Origin: Kribbella sp. NBC_00382
GTDB lineage: Bacteria > Actinomycetota > Actinomycetes > Propionibacteriales > Kribbellaceae
DNA: 64,000 nucleotides
Assembly (NCBI RefSeq): GCF_036067295.1
Contig: NZ_CP107954.1
Span: 4,526,001-4,590,000 of the forward strand
Direction of reading: 5' to 3'
Below the pieces are notes generated by a model, which was not told the DNA's origin, ran no database searches, and saw only the letters and a list, made by a program, of their open reading frames with translations. This document shows positions 16,062-24,511 of this stretch, one piece after another. Both the position numbers and the translations under genes were made by a program. Positions within the stretch are counted from its first letter, which is position 1. Every line of letters begins with the position of its first letter.

Positions 16062-17060
16062 TCACAAGAGGGCTTGGCCGAGGCCGCTGAGCAGGATCAG
16101 GCCGAGGATGATGCCGTTGACCCACTTGTGGTCGAGGAGGACGGCGGCGAACTCGCGGATGGTGGCGCTCGGCCAGAAGTACGCGGCCGTGGGGGAGCCG
16201 AGGACCTGGCCATTGACCTTCGCCTTGCGGGCCGTGAACGCGGCGCGCAGCGCGTGGTAGTTGTTGGTGACGATCAGACACCGGTACTTCGGGTTGAGGC
16301 CGGCCATGATCGTCCGGCTGAAGGTCAGGTTCTCGAACGTCGACGTCGACTGGTCCTCGAGCAGGATCTGATCGGCCGGTACGCCGTGATCGACCAGGTA
16401 CGTCGCCATCGCGTGCGACTCGGGGACGTCCTCACCGGGGCCCTGTCCGCCGGACGTGATGAGCAGCGGCGTACGGCCCTTGGCGCGAGCCCGTTCCCAG
16501 GTGAGTTGCGCGCGATCGAGCCGGCTCGCCAGCAACGGTGGCACGCGGCTGCCGCGCAGGCCCGAGCCGAGCACGACGATGAAGTCGACCTTGCGGGAGC
16601 CGCGGATCCGGGCGTACACGAACGAGTACGCGAGAAAGCAGACGAACAGGAACGAGATGTAGGTCAACGCGAGCAGCAGCGTCGACTGGAGCGCATCCAC
16701 CTTCGGCGACGACCACTGCGTCACGATCAGGTTGAACACGACGAACCCGATGATGCCGAGCCCGGCCGCCAGCGAGAGCAGGTTGGCCGGCCGATGCCCC
16801 TCCCGCTTCCACATCGTCACCCCGTTGACGGTGAGGAAGATCGCGAGCACAAAAATGATGACCGGTATCGCCACCAGCACCGCAACCACCAGCAGCCGCG
16901 CCGCCGTATCCGACACCGCATCAAGCGCGAACACCGTCCCGATCCCGGCGAACATGATCGTCAGCACGAGATAGACACCGTTGCGCAACACCCGCCGATC
17001 CCGGATCCAGGTGATGAGGAAAAGCAGAAAGAAGAACCCGGCGATCCCGAAAGCGATCAT
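16062..17060 (-). CDS. YdcF/SanA family (DUF218) membrane protein
   Basis: 332 residues. The first about 165 hold five hydrophobic segments and the rest is a DUF218 domain: VDFIVVLGSGLRG, LITSGGQGPGEDVPESHAMATYL, LEDQSTSTFENL and IVTNNYHALRAAFTARK. A last hydrophobic helix lies at the C-terminus. The family includes SanA and YdcF, linked to envelope integrity or vancomycin tolerance. The ATG overlaps the stop of the upstream PAP2 gene (ATGA), so the two are co-translated; a joint role in lipid-linked intermediates or the envelope is plausible. Confidence 0.87.
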   Translation of the reverse strand: MIAFGIAGFFFLLFLITWIRDRRVLRNGVYLVLTIMFAGIGTVFALDAVSDTAARLLVVAVLVAIPVIIFVLAIFLTVNGVTMWKREGHRPANLLSLAAGLGIIGFVVFNLIVTQWSSPKVDALQSTLLLALTYISFLFVCFLAYSFVYARIRGSRKVDFIVVLGSGLRGSRVPPLLASRLDRAQLTWERARAKGRTPLLITSGGQGPGEDVPESHAMATYLVDHGVPADQILLEDQSTSTFENLTFSRTIMAGLNPKYRCLIVTNNYHALRAAFTARKAKVNGQVLGSPTAAYFWPSATIREFAAVLLDHKWVNGIILGLILLSGLGQALL

Positions 17061-17962
17061 CTGGCCACCTCGGCTCCGGACATGGGTTCGGCTTCGAGCC
17101 GGCGCCAACTGGCCCAGAAGATCAGCGCGGTGACAACCGATCCGGCCGACGCGAGCGAAGTACCGCCCAGATAAAGCGTCCACGCGTTGTCCCGAGCCGA
17201 AGTAGTCAGCCCTTCCCCAACCAGCGGCGCGATCCACAAGATGAGGCCGAGGGCGAGGAAGCCCACGGCGTACAGGCTCCACAGCGAGACGAAGACGACC
17301 CGCAACGGATAGCGCCGGCGCCCTTCCCGCTCGCGGAGAGAGCCGCGTCGCAGCAACCACCAGGAGGCGCAACAGGCGAGCGCGAGCGCGACGGCGTCAG
17401 CGGCCAGCGTGTCCGACAACCGGTGCCACTTCGCCGTCATCGTGTAGGCACCGATACCGACCGCCCATGGGAGTACGAAGAACATCGTGACCCCGCGCCA
17501 TCGGTACGGCACGATGATCAGAGCCGCGAACAGCACCGTCATCGCGATCGTCGTATGACCGCTCGGCAGACTGTTGCCCTTGAAGTCGCCGGTCACATCA
17601 ACCAACTCGGGCCGCACGAGGATGAACCGTTTGAGGCTCTGTGTCACCACCTGGCCGGCGACGATCAGGCCGACGGCCGCGATCATCAGGTCCAGCCGGC
17701 GGCGGTTCAGCCCAACGAGCACGATCAGGACACAGGCCGCGGCCAGGGAGTACACGGTGATCTGGGCAAGCGCATCGTCAGCCGTGACGGTCGCGTCGTG
17801 GTTGTACGACTCGTCGGCGCCTCGTAGTACCGCGTTCTCGAGGGTCTGGCCGGTCGCGGTCCGGACGGCGAGTAGGTAGACGGCGGCGGCAGCCAGGACT
17901 GCGGCTCCGGCGGTCAGCGTCCAGCGCCGGGGCGAGATCACTTCGGGTTGCTCCTTGGTCAC
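17057..17962 (-). CDS. PAP2 superfamily membrane phosphatase
   Basis: 301 residues, six or more membrane helices. The three phosphatase motifs are present: KRFILVRP (about 130-137), LPSGHT (about 152-157) and a third motif degenerated to AKWHRLSD (about 201-208), which keeps the essential His and Asp but has Lys-Trp where Arg is usual. The extra C-terminal helices (about 220-295) go beyond the standard PAP2 fold. Likely substrates are phosphatidic acid or polyprenyl pyrophosphate. The GTG start has no good ribosome-binding site. It overlaps the YdcF-like gene. Confidence 0.85.
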   Translation of the reverse strand: MTKEQPEVISPRRWTLTAGAAVLAAAAVYLLAVRTATGQTLENAVLRGADESYNHDATVTADDALAQITVYSLAAACVLIVLVGLNRRRLDLMIAAVGLIVAGQVVTQSLKRFILVRPELVDVTGDFKGNSLPSGHTTIAMTVLFAALIIVPYRWRGVTMFFVLPWAVGIGAYTMTAKWHRLSDTLAADAVALALACCASWWLLRRGSLREREGRRRYPLRVVFVSLWSLYAVGFLALGLILWIAPLVGEGLTTSARDNAWTLYLGGTSLASAGSVVTALIFWASWRRLEAEPMSGAEVAR

Positions 17963-18058
17963 CGAGAGGTCGGGCGGTGGTCATCAAACCACGCGCCCGA
18001 CCGTCGATCGGGGATTTGGAGCTGTGTTGATTCCTTCCCCGCCCCACCGCCCCGGTCG

Positions 18059-19057
18059 TCAGGCGAGCTTGGTGAGCGAGCTGATCGTTGCCTTGTGCAA
18101 GTTCTTGATGACGTTCAGGGTCTTGGAGTCGCCGGCGTACAGGTGCGAGCCGGACTCGAACACCAGGTAGGCGCGGCCGCCGTACTCGGTGATGCCCTCG
18201 GACATGCTCGGCGCCCGGAAGCACTTCAGCTTGGCCTTGTCCAGGTCGGGCTGGCCGCGGCGGACGACGTACAGGTTGCTGCGGTTGGTCCGGCCGTACG
18301 AGGTGCTGAAGATGAAGTGGGTGCCGGTGACCAGCAGGCCCTGCGTCTTGGTCGGGATCTCCCACGCCTTGTTGATCGTGGTCAGCGAGCCGTTGCTGTT
18401 GATCTTGTACTGGTACATCTTGTCGCGGCCCTTGTCGTTGAACTTGCCGGACCAGATGTAGCCGCCGTAGCTGGTCAGGAACGAGGCGCCGTAGACCTTC
18501 CGCTCCGCGCCGACCGACTTGATGTACGGCGTACCGGCCGCCTTCATCGCGGTCTTCAGCGTGGACAGCTTGTACTTGCGGATGCCGTTGGTGCTGCCCT
18601 GCACGAAGGCCCAGCCGTTGCTGGTGGTGATCCCGCCGCCGTGGGTGGCGTCGATCGCGACGACGCCGACCGTCTTGTTGGTGGCCGGGTCGATGCCGAC
18701 GATCCGCGAGCGGGCGCCCGCGCGGTACTCCGTGACGAGCAGGAGGTCCTTCGAGCCGTCCCAGTTCCACCAGGTGCCGATGCCCTGCGGCGTGTAGGTG
18801 CTCAGGTTCGGCACCGCGGCGCTGTTGGTGAACCGGTCGTTGTACATCTTCGACGCGGACGGGCCGTCGTAGAAGTCCTTGCCACCGAGCGCGGTGCTGC
18901 AGCTGATCGCCGCGGTGGTGCTGACGCTCTGGGTGGCAGCCTGCGAGCTGTCAGCTCCCTTGAGCGCGACCGCGACGGCGGTGCCGCCGGCGGCCAGTAC
19001 TGCGGCCAGTCCGAGGGCGGTGAACTTGGTGAAACGCAAGATGATTCCTCTCGACAT
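18059..19057 (-). CDS. Secreted beta-rich protein of unknown function
   Basis: 332 residues with a signal peptide (FTKFTALGLAAVLAAGGTAVAVA). The mature part has repeated Gly-Trp/Tyr-rich strands (YTPQGIGTWWNWDGSKDLLLVTEY; GGGITTSNGWAFVQGS; GASFLTSYGGYIWSGKF) that suggest a beta-propeller. It may bind rather than cleave. The ATG overlaps the stop of the upstream phosphatase gene by one base; a TTG six codons later (19039) has AGAGGA at good spacing and may be the true start. Both leave the signal peptide intact. Confidence 0.75.
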   Translation of the reverse strand: MSRGIILRFTKFTALGLAAVLAAGGTAVAVALKGADSSQAATQSVSTTAAISCSTALGGKDFYDGPSASKMYNDRFTNSAAVPNLSTYTPQGIGTWWNWDGSKDLLLVTEYRAGARSRIVGIDPATNKTVGVVAIDATHGGGITTSNGWAFVQGSTNGIRKYKLSTLKTAMKAAGTPYIKSVGAERKVYGASFLTSYGGYIWSGKFNDKGRDKMYQYKINSNGSLTTINKAWEIPTKTQGLLVTGTHFIFSTSYGRTNRSNLYVVRRGQPDLDKAKLKCFRAPSMSEGITEYGGRAYLVFESGSHLYAGDSKTLNVIKNLHKATISSLTKLA

Positions 19058-19866
19058 TACTTGTGGACAGCAGCCAGGAAGTGTTTCAGACCAGCCGGGT
19101 CAAGGTCCGGGGTGTAGGCGGCGTAGTGCGGCTGGTTCCATCCAGACGCGCCGAACGGGAGATAGGTTCCACCGGCCTGCTGGACGAGGAGCTGGCCGGC
19201 GCTGATGTCCCAGGCGTTGACCGAGAAGCCGACCGCAGCGTCGACCCAACCCGCCGCCACGTGGGCGAGGCTCAGCGCGGCGCTGCCTGGGCGACGCAAG
19301 GTCCCGTACGCCGAGACCAGTTCACCGAAAGCCGCCAGTCCCGCAGCCCCGTCCTCAGCCACGTCGCGCGCGCTGGGGTAGCTGGTGAGGATCGCTGCCT
19401 CGGCCTCCTCGCGAGCACCGGACGAACGGAGGATGTTGCCGTTCAGCCAGGCGCCGGACAGGTCGGTGGTGAAGAGCGTGCCCGCCATCGGGTCGAGGAT
19501 CGCGCCGGCCACGATGCGGCCGTCGAGCACCGCGCCGATCGAGGTACAGAAGAAGGCGAGTCCGCGGGCGAAGTTCGCCGTACCGTCGATCGGGTCGACG
19601 TACCAGGTCACCTCGCCGGAACCCTCGTGCGCGCCGTCCTCCTCGCCGACGATGCTGCTGCCGGGGAAGCGCTCGGTGAGCAGACCCGAGATGGCCTCCT
19701 CGGCCCGGCGGTCGTGCACGGTCACCGGGTCGTGCTTGTCGCGCTTGAACTCGACGTCCATCCCACCGCGGAAAGCCGTGCGCAGGTCATCCGCGACGAG
19801 CCGGGCCGCCTCGGCGGCGGTGGCGGACAGCTCCTGGGACAGGGCGATGTGTTCGTCAGTGGGCAT
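19057..19866 (-). CDS. Inositol monophosphatase family protein
   Basis: 269 residues with all family metal motifs: GEED (about 68-71), the signature YVDPIDGTANF (about 84-94) and NAWDISAGQLL (about 212-222). Members dephosphorylate inositol-1-phosphate, histidinol phosphate (HisN) or PAP; the exact substrate is not clear. I use the ATG reading MPTDEHIA; a TTG three codons upstream is in frame. The gene is divergent from the alditol oxidase gene with about 65 bp between them, and overlaps the downstream secreted-protein gene by one base. Confidence 0.9.
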   Translation of the reverse strand: MPTDEHIALSQELSATAAEAARLVADDLRTAFRGGMDVEFKRDKHDPVTVHDRRAEEAISGLLTERFPGSSIVGEEDGAHEGSGEVTWYVDPIDGTANFARGLAFFCTSIGAVLDGRIVAGAILDPMAGTLFTTDLSGAWLNGNILRSSGAREEAEAAILTSYPSARDVAEDGAAGLAAFGELVSAYGTLRRPGSAALSLAHVAAGWVDAAVGFSVNAWDISAGQLLVQQAGGTYLPFGASGWNQPHYAAYTPDLDPAGLKHFLAAVHK

Positions 19867-19931
19867 ATGCCTCAACCTATCCGAGTCGATGTGGAAGGCT
19901 GCGGGCAGACGACCGAAGGGCAGTGGGGCGC

Positions 19932-21164
19932 ATGACGACGAACTGGGCAGGGAACATCACCTTCTCGGCGGAGGTCCGGACACCGCGGACCGTGTCCGAG
20001 CTGCAGGAGCTGGTGCGGTTGTCGGACCACGTCCGGGTGCTGGGCAGTGGGCATTCCTTCAACCGGATCGCCGACACGACGGGCACGCTGATCTCCGTCA
20101 CCGGGCTGCCTCGCCAGGCCGCCTACGACCCGTCCGACGAGACCGTCACGATCGCGGCCGGCCTCCGGTACGGCGAGGTGACGGCCTATCTGCAGGACGA
20201 GGGCCGGGCGCTGCACAACCTCGGCTCGCTCCCGCACATCTCCGTCGCGGGTGCCTGCGCGACCGGTACGCACGGCTCGGGCGACGCCAACCGCCCACTC
20301 GCCGCCGCCGTCACCAGGACCACCTTCATCGCCGCCGACGGCGAACTCGTCACGCTGACCCGCGACGACCCCGACTTCCTCGGCTCGATCATCTCGCTCG
20401 GAGCGCTCGGTGTGGCCGTCGAGCTGGAGCTCGAGACGCGACCGACGTACGAGATCAGCCAGGTCGTGTACGACGGCCTGCCGGTCGCACGCCTCGGCAC
20501 CGACTTCGAGGAGATCTTCTCGAGCGCCTACAGCGTCAGCGCCTTCACCGACTGGGTCGACCCGGACGTGATGGTGTGGCGCAAGATGCTCGCCGGTACG
20601 CCGTACGAGCCGTCCTGGCTGGGCGCCCAGCTCGCCGACGGAGCCCGCCATCCGATCAAGGCGATGCCCGCCGACTTCGCCACCCAGCAATTCGGCGTCG
20701 CCGGCCCGTGGAACGAACGCCTCCCGCACTTCCGCCTGGAGTTCACCCCCAGCAACGGCGAAGAACTGCAGTCCGAGTACTTCGTACCGCGAGCAGCCGC
20801 CCCCCAAGCCTTCGAGGAGCTGAAGGCCCTCGGCGAGCGGATGGCCCCCGTCCTGCAGATCTCCGAGATCCGTACCATCGCCGCCGACGACCTCTGGCTC
20901 AGCCCGAGCCAGGGCCGCGACACCGTCGCCCTCCACTTCACCTGGATCCGGGACGAGACAGCAGTCCGCCCAGTCGTAGCCGCCCTGGAAGAAGCCCTAC
21001 TCCCGCTAGGCGCCCGCCCCCACTGGGGCAAGGTCTTCACCGCCGACGCCGGCACCCTCCGCGAGTGCTACCCGAAGGTCCCCGACTTCATCGCCCTCGC
21101 CACGAAGTACGACCCCAACGGCAAGTTCCGCAACGACTACGTGAACACCTACCTCCCCGCCTGA
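19932..21164 (+). CDS. FAD-linked alditol (xylitol) oxidase
   Basis: 410 residues, close to Streptomyces AldO in size and motif. VLGSGHSFN (37-44) contains His41, the counterpart of the covalent flavin-linking His. The FAD-binding PCMH domain spans about 12-180 (GSLPHISVAGACATGTHGSG is diagnostic), and the C-terminal substrate cap ends in FTADAGTLRECYP and YDPNGKFRNDYV. The enzyme oxidises sugar alcohols such as xylitol or sorbitol to aldoses, releasing hydrogen peroxide. The ATG follows a GTGGGG; a GTG three codons upstream is possible. Its product fits the sugar locus that follows, though no shared operator is seen before it. Confidence 0.9.
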   Translation: MTTNWAGNITFSAEVRTPRTVSELQELVRLSDHVRVLGSGHSFNRIADTTGTLISVTGLPRQAAYDPSDETVTIAAGLRYGEVTAYLQDEGRALHNLGSLPHISVAGACATGTHGSGDANRPLAAAVTRTTFIAADGELVTLTRDDPDFLGSIISLGALGVAVELELETRPTYEISQVVYDGLPVARLGTDFEEIFSSAYSVSAFTDWVDPDVMVWRKMLAGTPYEPSWLGAQLADGARHPIKAMPADFATQQFGVAGPWNERLPHFRLEFTPSNGEELQSEYFVPRAAAPQAFEELKALGERMAPVLQISEIRTIAADDLWLSPSQGRDTVALHFTWIRDETAVRPVVAALEEALLPLGARPHWGKVFTADAGTLRECYPKVPDFIALATKYDPNGKFRNDYVNTYLPA

Positions 21165-21206
21165 ACCATGAACTGTTGACGGCCCGGGGGTCCTGACCTA
21201 CCTTTT

Positions 21207-21235
21207 GTCGAAACGCTTCGTCGAAGCGTTTCGAC
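21207..21235. promoter_or_regulatory. Double LacI-type operator
   Basis: GTCGAAACGCTTCG and CGAAGCGTTTCGAC flank a single T, forming a perfect 29-bp palindrome. Each half is itself close to the GTCGAAGCGCTTCGAC box found before the GH3 gene. It ends 6 bp before the lacI start, so it would block initiation and translation; auto-repression is likely. Confidence 0.85.
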
Positions 21236-21241
21236 GGGGGG

Positions 21242-22285
21242 ATGACCAGGAGTCAGATGGCGACGATGACGGATGTCGCGCGGCGTGCCGGGGTGTCGGT
21301 CAGCACGGTGTCCTATGTGCTCACCGGGACGCGGCCGATCTCCGAGGCGACCCGGGATCGGGTGCTCAAGGCGATGGCTGAGCTGGGGTATCAGCCGAAT
21401 GCGATGGCGCGTGGGTTGGCCAGCCGGCGGAGCAACATCGTCGGGTTGCTGCTGCCGCTCACCGGGCGTGGGCTGGGAGCGACCGAGACGGCCTTCGTCA
21501 CCGGGGCGACCGAGGCGGCGCGCGAGGCCGGGTACCACCTGATGCTGTGTCCGGTCGGCAGTGACGACGCGGACGAGTTGCAGACCCTCGCGACCCAGCG
21601 GCTGCTCGACGGCTTCCTGGTGATGGAGGTCCAGCTGGAGGACCGGCGGGTCGAGCTGCTGCGCAAGCTGGAGTCGCCGTTCGTGCTGATCGGCCGGACG
21701 ACGGACACCAACGGGCTCGCCTGCGTGGACATCGACTTCGAGCAGACCGTCGACGACGCGGTCGCGCACCTGGTCGGGCTCGGCCACCGGACGATTGCCT
21801 ATGTCAACCATTCGGAAGCCAGTCTGGCCGGCGGTTACGGGCCGGCGAAACGGACCGCCGCCGCGTTCGACGCCGCGCTGGTCCGGCACGGGATCACCGG
21901 CGTGATGGTGCCGAGTGAGGACACCGCCAGTGGTGGCAGGCGCGCGATCGGTACGGCCCGCGAGCAGTGTCCGCAGCTGACCGGCGTCCTGGTGATGAAC
22001 GAGAACGCTGCCCTCGGGATCCTGGCCGAGCTGCGCGAGGCGGCGCTCGACGTGCCCTGGGACGTGTCGGTGGTGTCGATGGTGACGTCCGCGGCCGTCG
22101 CCGATCTGGCCAGCCCGGCCCTCACCGCGATGACGTCGCCGGGCGCGGCGGTCGGGGCAGCCGCGACCAGGGTCCTGCTCCGGCGCCTGGCCGACGGCGC
22201 CACCTCGACGTACGAAGAGTTGTTGCCCTGCGTGCTTGAGGTCCGGGGAACCAGCGCCGAATCGAGAAGAAACAAGAGGCAGTAG
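21242..22285 (+). CDS. LacI family regulator (first of two)
   Basis: 347 residues. The HTH (ATMTDVARRAGVSVSTVSYVLTGTRPISEATRDRVLKAMAELGYQPNAMARGLASRR) spans about 7-64, followed by a periplasmic-binding-protein-like sensor. It has the LacI hinge helix (NAMARGLAS). The stop codon abuts the ATG of the alpha-xylosidase gene, so regulator and enzyme form one operon under the 29-bp palindrome. Xyloglucan fragments such as isoprimeverose would be sensible inducers, by inference from the enzymes it controls. MATMTDV six residues in is an alternative start. Confidence 0.93.
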   Translation: MTRSQMATMTDVARRAGVSVSTVSYVLTGTRPISEATRDRVLKAMAELGYQPNAMARGLASRRSNIVGLLLPLTGRGLGATETAFVTGATEAAREAGYHLMLCPVGSDDADELQTLATQRLLDGFLVMEVQLEDRRVELLRKLESPFVLIGRTTDTNGLACVDIDFEQTVDDAVAHLVGLGHRTIAYVNHSEASLAGGYGPAKRTAAAFDAALVRHGITGVMVPSEDTASGGRRAIGTAREQCPQLTGVLVMNENAALGILAELREAALDVPWDVSVVSMVTSAAVADLASPALTAMTSPGAAVGAAATRVLLRRLADGATSTYEELLPCVLEVRGTSAESRRNKRQ

Positions 22286-24511
22286 ATGAAGTTCACAGAC
22301 GGCTATTGGCAGCTTCGCCCCGGCCTGACCCGGCTGCGCCCGGCCGCGGTCGAGAGCGTCGAGACCACCGAGCGGTCACTGGTCGCCTATGCGCCCGCGA
22401 AGCCGATCATCGGCCGTGGGGACACGCTGAACCAGCCCCTCTTCACCGTCACCGTCAGCTCGCCCGCGGCCGGCGTGATCGGCGTCCGGATCGAGCATCA
22501 CAGCGGGGGAGTACCGCCCCGGCCCGCGTTCGGGCTGAGCACCGACGACGGTCATCCGGTCAAGATCGAGGTGGACGACGAGGTGGCCCGGCTGACCAGC
22601 GGCGACCTCACCGCCGTACTCCGGCTCGACGGTCCCTGGGACCTGCGCTTCGAGCGAGACGGCAAGGTGCTGACCGGATCCTCGGCGCGCAGCATCGGAC
22701 TGATCACCGACGCCGCCGGCCGGCACTTCCTGCACGAGCAGCTCGCCCTCGGGGTGGGCGAGACCGTCTACGGGCTGGGTGAGCGGTTCGGCCCGCTGGT
22801 GAAGAACGGCCAGGTGGTCGACATCTGGAACGCGGACGGCGGTACGTCGAGCGAGCAGGCGTACAAGAACGTCCCGTTCTACCTGACCAGCGCCGGGTAC
22901 GGCGTACTGGTGGACACCCCGGCGAAGGTGTCCTTCGAGGTCGGTTCGGAGGTGGTGGCGCAAAACCAGTTCAGTGTCGAAGGGCAGGAGCTGAGCTACT
23001 ACGTCATCAGCGGGCCGGAGCCCAAGGACGTACTGCGCCGCTACACGGCCCTCACCGGACGTCCCGCCCGGGTGCCCGCGTGGTCGATGGGGCTGTGGTT
23101 GTCGACCTCGTTCACCACCGACTACACCGAGGAGACGACGAGCGGCTTCGTCGCCGGGATGGCGTCGCGGGACCTGCCGCTCAGCGTCTTCCACTTCGAC
23201 TGCTTCTGGATGCGCCAGTTCCACTGGTGCGACTTCGTCTGGGACCCGGTCGCGTTCCCGGATCCGGCCGGCATGCTGCGCCGGCTGAAGGAGCGCGGCC
23301 TGCGGATCAGCCTGTGGATCAACCCGTACATCGCGCAGCGGTCCGTCCTGTTCGAGGAGGGACGGCAGCTCGGCTACCTGCTCAAGCGCCCCGACGGCTC
23401 GGTCTGGCAGTGGGACCTGTGGCAGGCCGGGATGGCGATCGTCGACTTCACGAACCCCGCCGCGACCGCGTGGTTCCGGTCCAAGCTGCAGGTGCTGATC
23501 GACCTCGGCGTGGACTGTTTCAAGACGGACTTCGGCGAGCGGATCCCGACCGAGGACGTGGTCTGGTTCGACGGCTCCGATCCGGAGCGGATGCACAACT
23601 ACTACCCGTACCTCTACAACGAGGCGGTCTTCGGGCTGCTGGAGGACAACCGCGGCGAAGGCGATGCCGTCCTGTTCGCCCGGTCCGCGACCGTCGGCGG
23701 ACAGCAGTTCCCGGTGCACTGGGGCGGCGACTGCGAGTCGACCTTCGAGGCGATGGCGGAGTCGCTGCGCGGCGGATTGTCCTTGGCTGCTTCGGGTTTC
23801 GGCTACTGGAGTCACGACATCGGCGGCTTCGAAGGAACGCCGGATGCGGCGGTCTTCAAGCGCTGGGTGCCGTTCGGGCTGTTGTCGTCACACTCGAGAC
23901 TGCACGGCTCGGGGTCGTACCGGGTGCCGTGGGCGTTCGACGAGGAGGCGGTCGACGTACTGCGCCGTTTCACCAAGCTGAAGATGTCGCTGATGCCCTA
24001 CCTGGCGAGGGTCGCCGAGGAGGCCCATACCGACGGTACGCCGATGATGCGGCCGATGGTGCTGGAGTTCCCGGCCGATCCCGGCGTCGCCTACCTCGAG
24101 CGGCAGTACATGCTCGGGCCCGACCTGCTGGTCGCACCGGTGATGAGCAAGGACGGCGAGGTCCGCTTCTACCTGCCCGAAGGCACCTGGACCCACCTGC
24201 TGACCGGCGAGCAGTTGGCCGGGAGCCGCTGGGTCACCCAGACGCACGGCTTCGACAGCCTGCCGGTACTTGTCCGTGAAGGCGCCGTGATCGCGATCGG
24301 CGCCGTCGACGACCGCCCGGACTACGACTGGGCCGACGGTGTCGAGCTGCGCTGGTACGTCCCCACCGAAGGGCAAACGACTCGCGTCCGTCTCCCCGGG
24401 CCGAACGGGGAGACGGACGCGGTGATCGAGCTGACCCTGGCAGGTGGCGAGGCGACCGCCCGCGTCGTCGAGGGGACGTGCGAGCGGTTCACCGTCACCG
24501 TTCGAAAGTGA
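22286..24511 (+). CDS. yicI: Alpha-xylosidase (GH31)
   Basis: 741 residues, very like E. coli YicI (772). The nucleophile is Asp415 in FKTDFGERIP and the acid/base is Asp482 in HWGGDCEST, matching YicI positions 416 and 482. FDCFWM (305-309) is the subsite signature that distinguishes alpha-xylosidases from alpha-glucosidases. No signal peptide, so it is cytoplasmic: it removes alpha-1,6-xylose from imported xyloglucan oligosaccharides. Its ATG directly follows the lacI stop. The last 17 bp overlap the convergent GH3 gene. Confidence 0.93.
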   Translation: MKFTDGYWQLRPGLTRLRPAAVESVETTERSLVAYAPAKPIIGRGDTLNQPLFTVTVSSPAAGVIGVRIEHHSGGVPPRPAFGLSTDDGHPVKIEVDDEVARLTSGDLTAVLRLDGPWDLRFERDGKVLTGSSARSIGLITDAAGRHFLHEQLALGVGETVYGLGERFGPLVKNGQVVDIWNADGGTSSEQAYKNVPFYLTSAGYGVLVDTPAKVSFEVGSEVVAQNQFSVEGQELSYYVISGPEPKDVLRRYTALTGRPARVPAWSMGLWLSTSFTTDYTEETTSGFVAGMASRDLPLSVFHFDCFWMRQFHWCDFVWDPVAFPDPAGMLRRLKERGLRISLWINPYIAQRSVLFEEGRQLGYLLKRPDGSVWQWDLWQAGMAIVDFTNPAATAWFRSKLQVLIDLGVDCFKTDFGERIPTEDVVWFDGSDPERMHNYYPYLYNEAVFGLLEDNRGEGDAVLFARSATVGGQQFPVHWGGDCESTFEAMAESLRGGLSLAASGFGYWSHDIGGFEGTPDAAVFKRWVPFGLLSSHSRLHGSGSYRVPWAFDEEAVDVLRRFTKLKMSLMPYLARVAEEAHTDGTPMMRPMVLEFPADPGVAYLERQYMLGPDLLVAPVMSKDGEVRFYLPEGTWTHLLTGEQLAGSRWVTQTHGFDSLPVLVREGAVIAIGAVDDRPDYDWADGVELRWYVPTEGQTTRVRLPGPNGETDAVIELTLAGGEATARVVEGTCERFTVTVRK

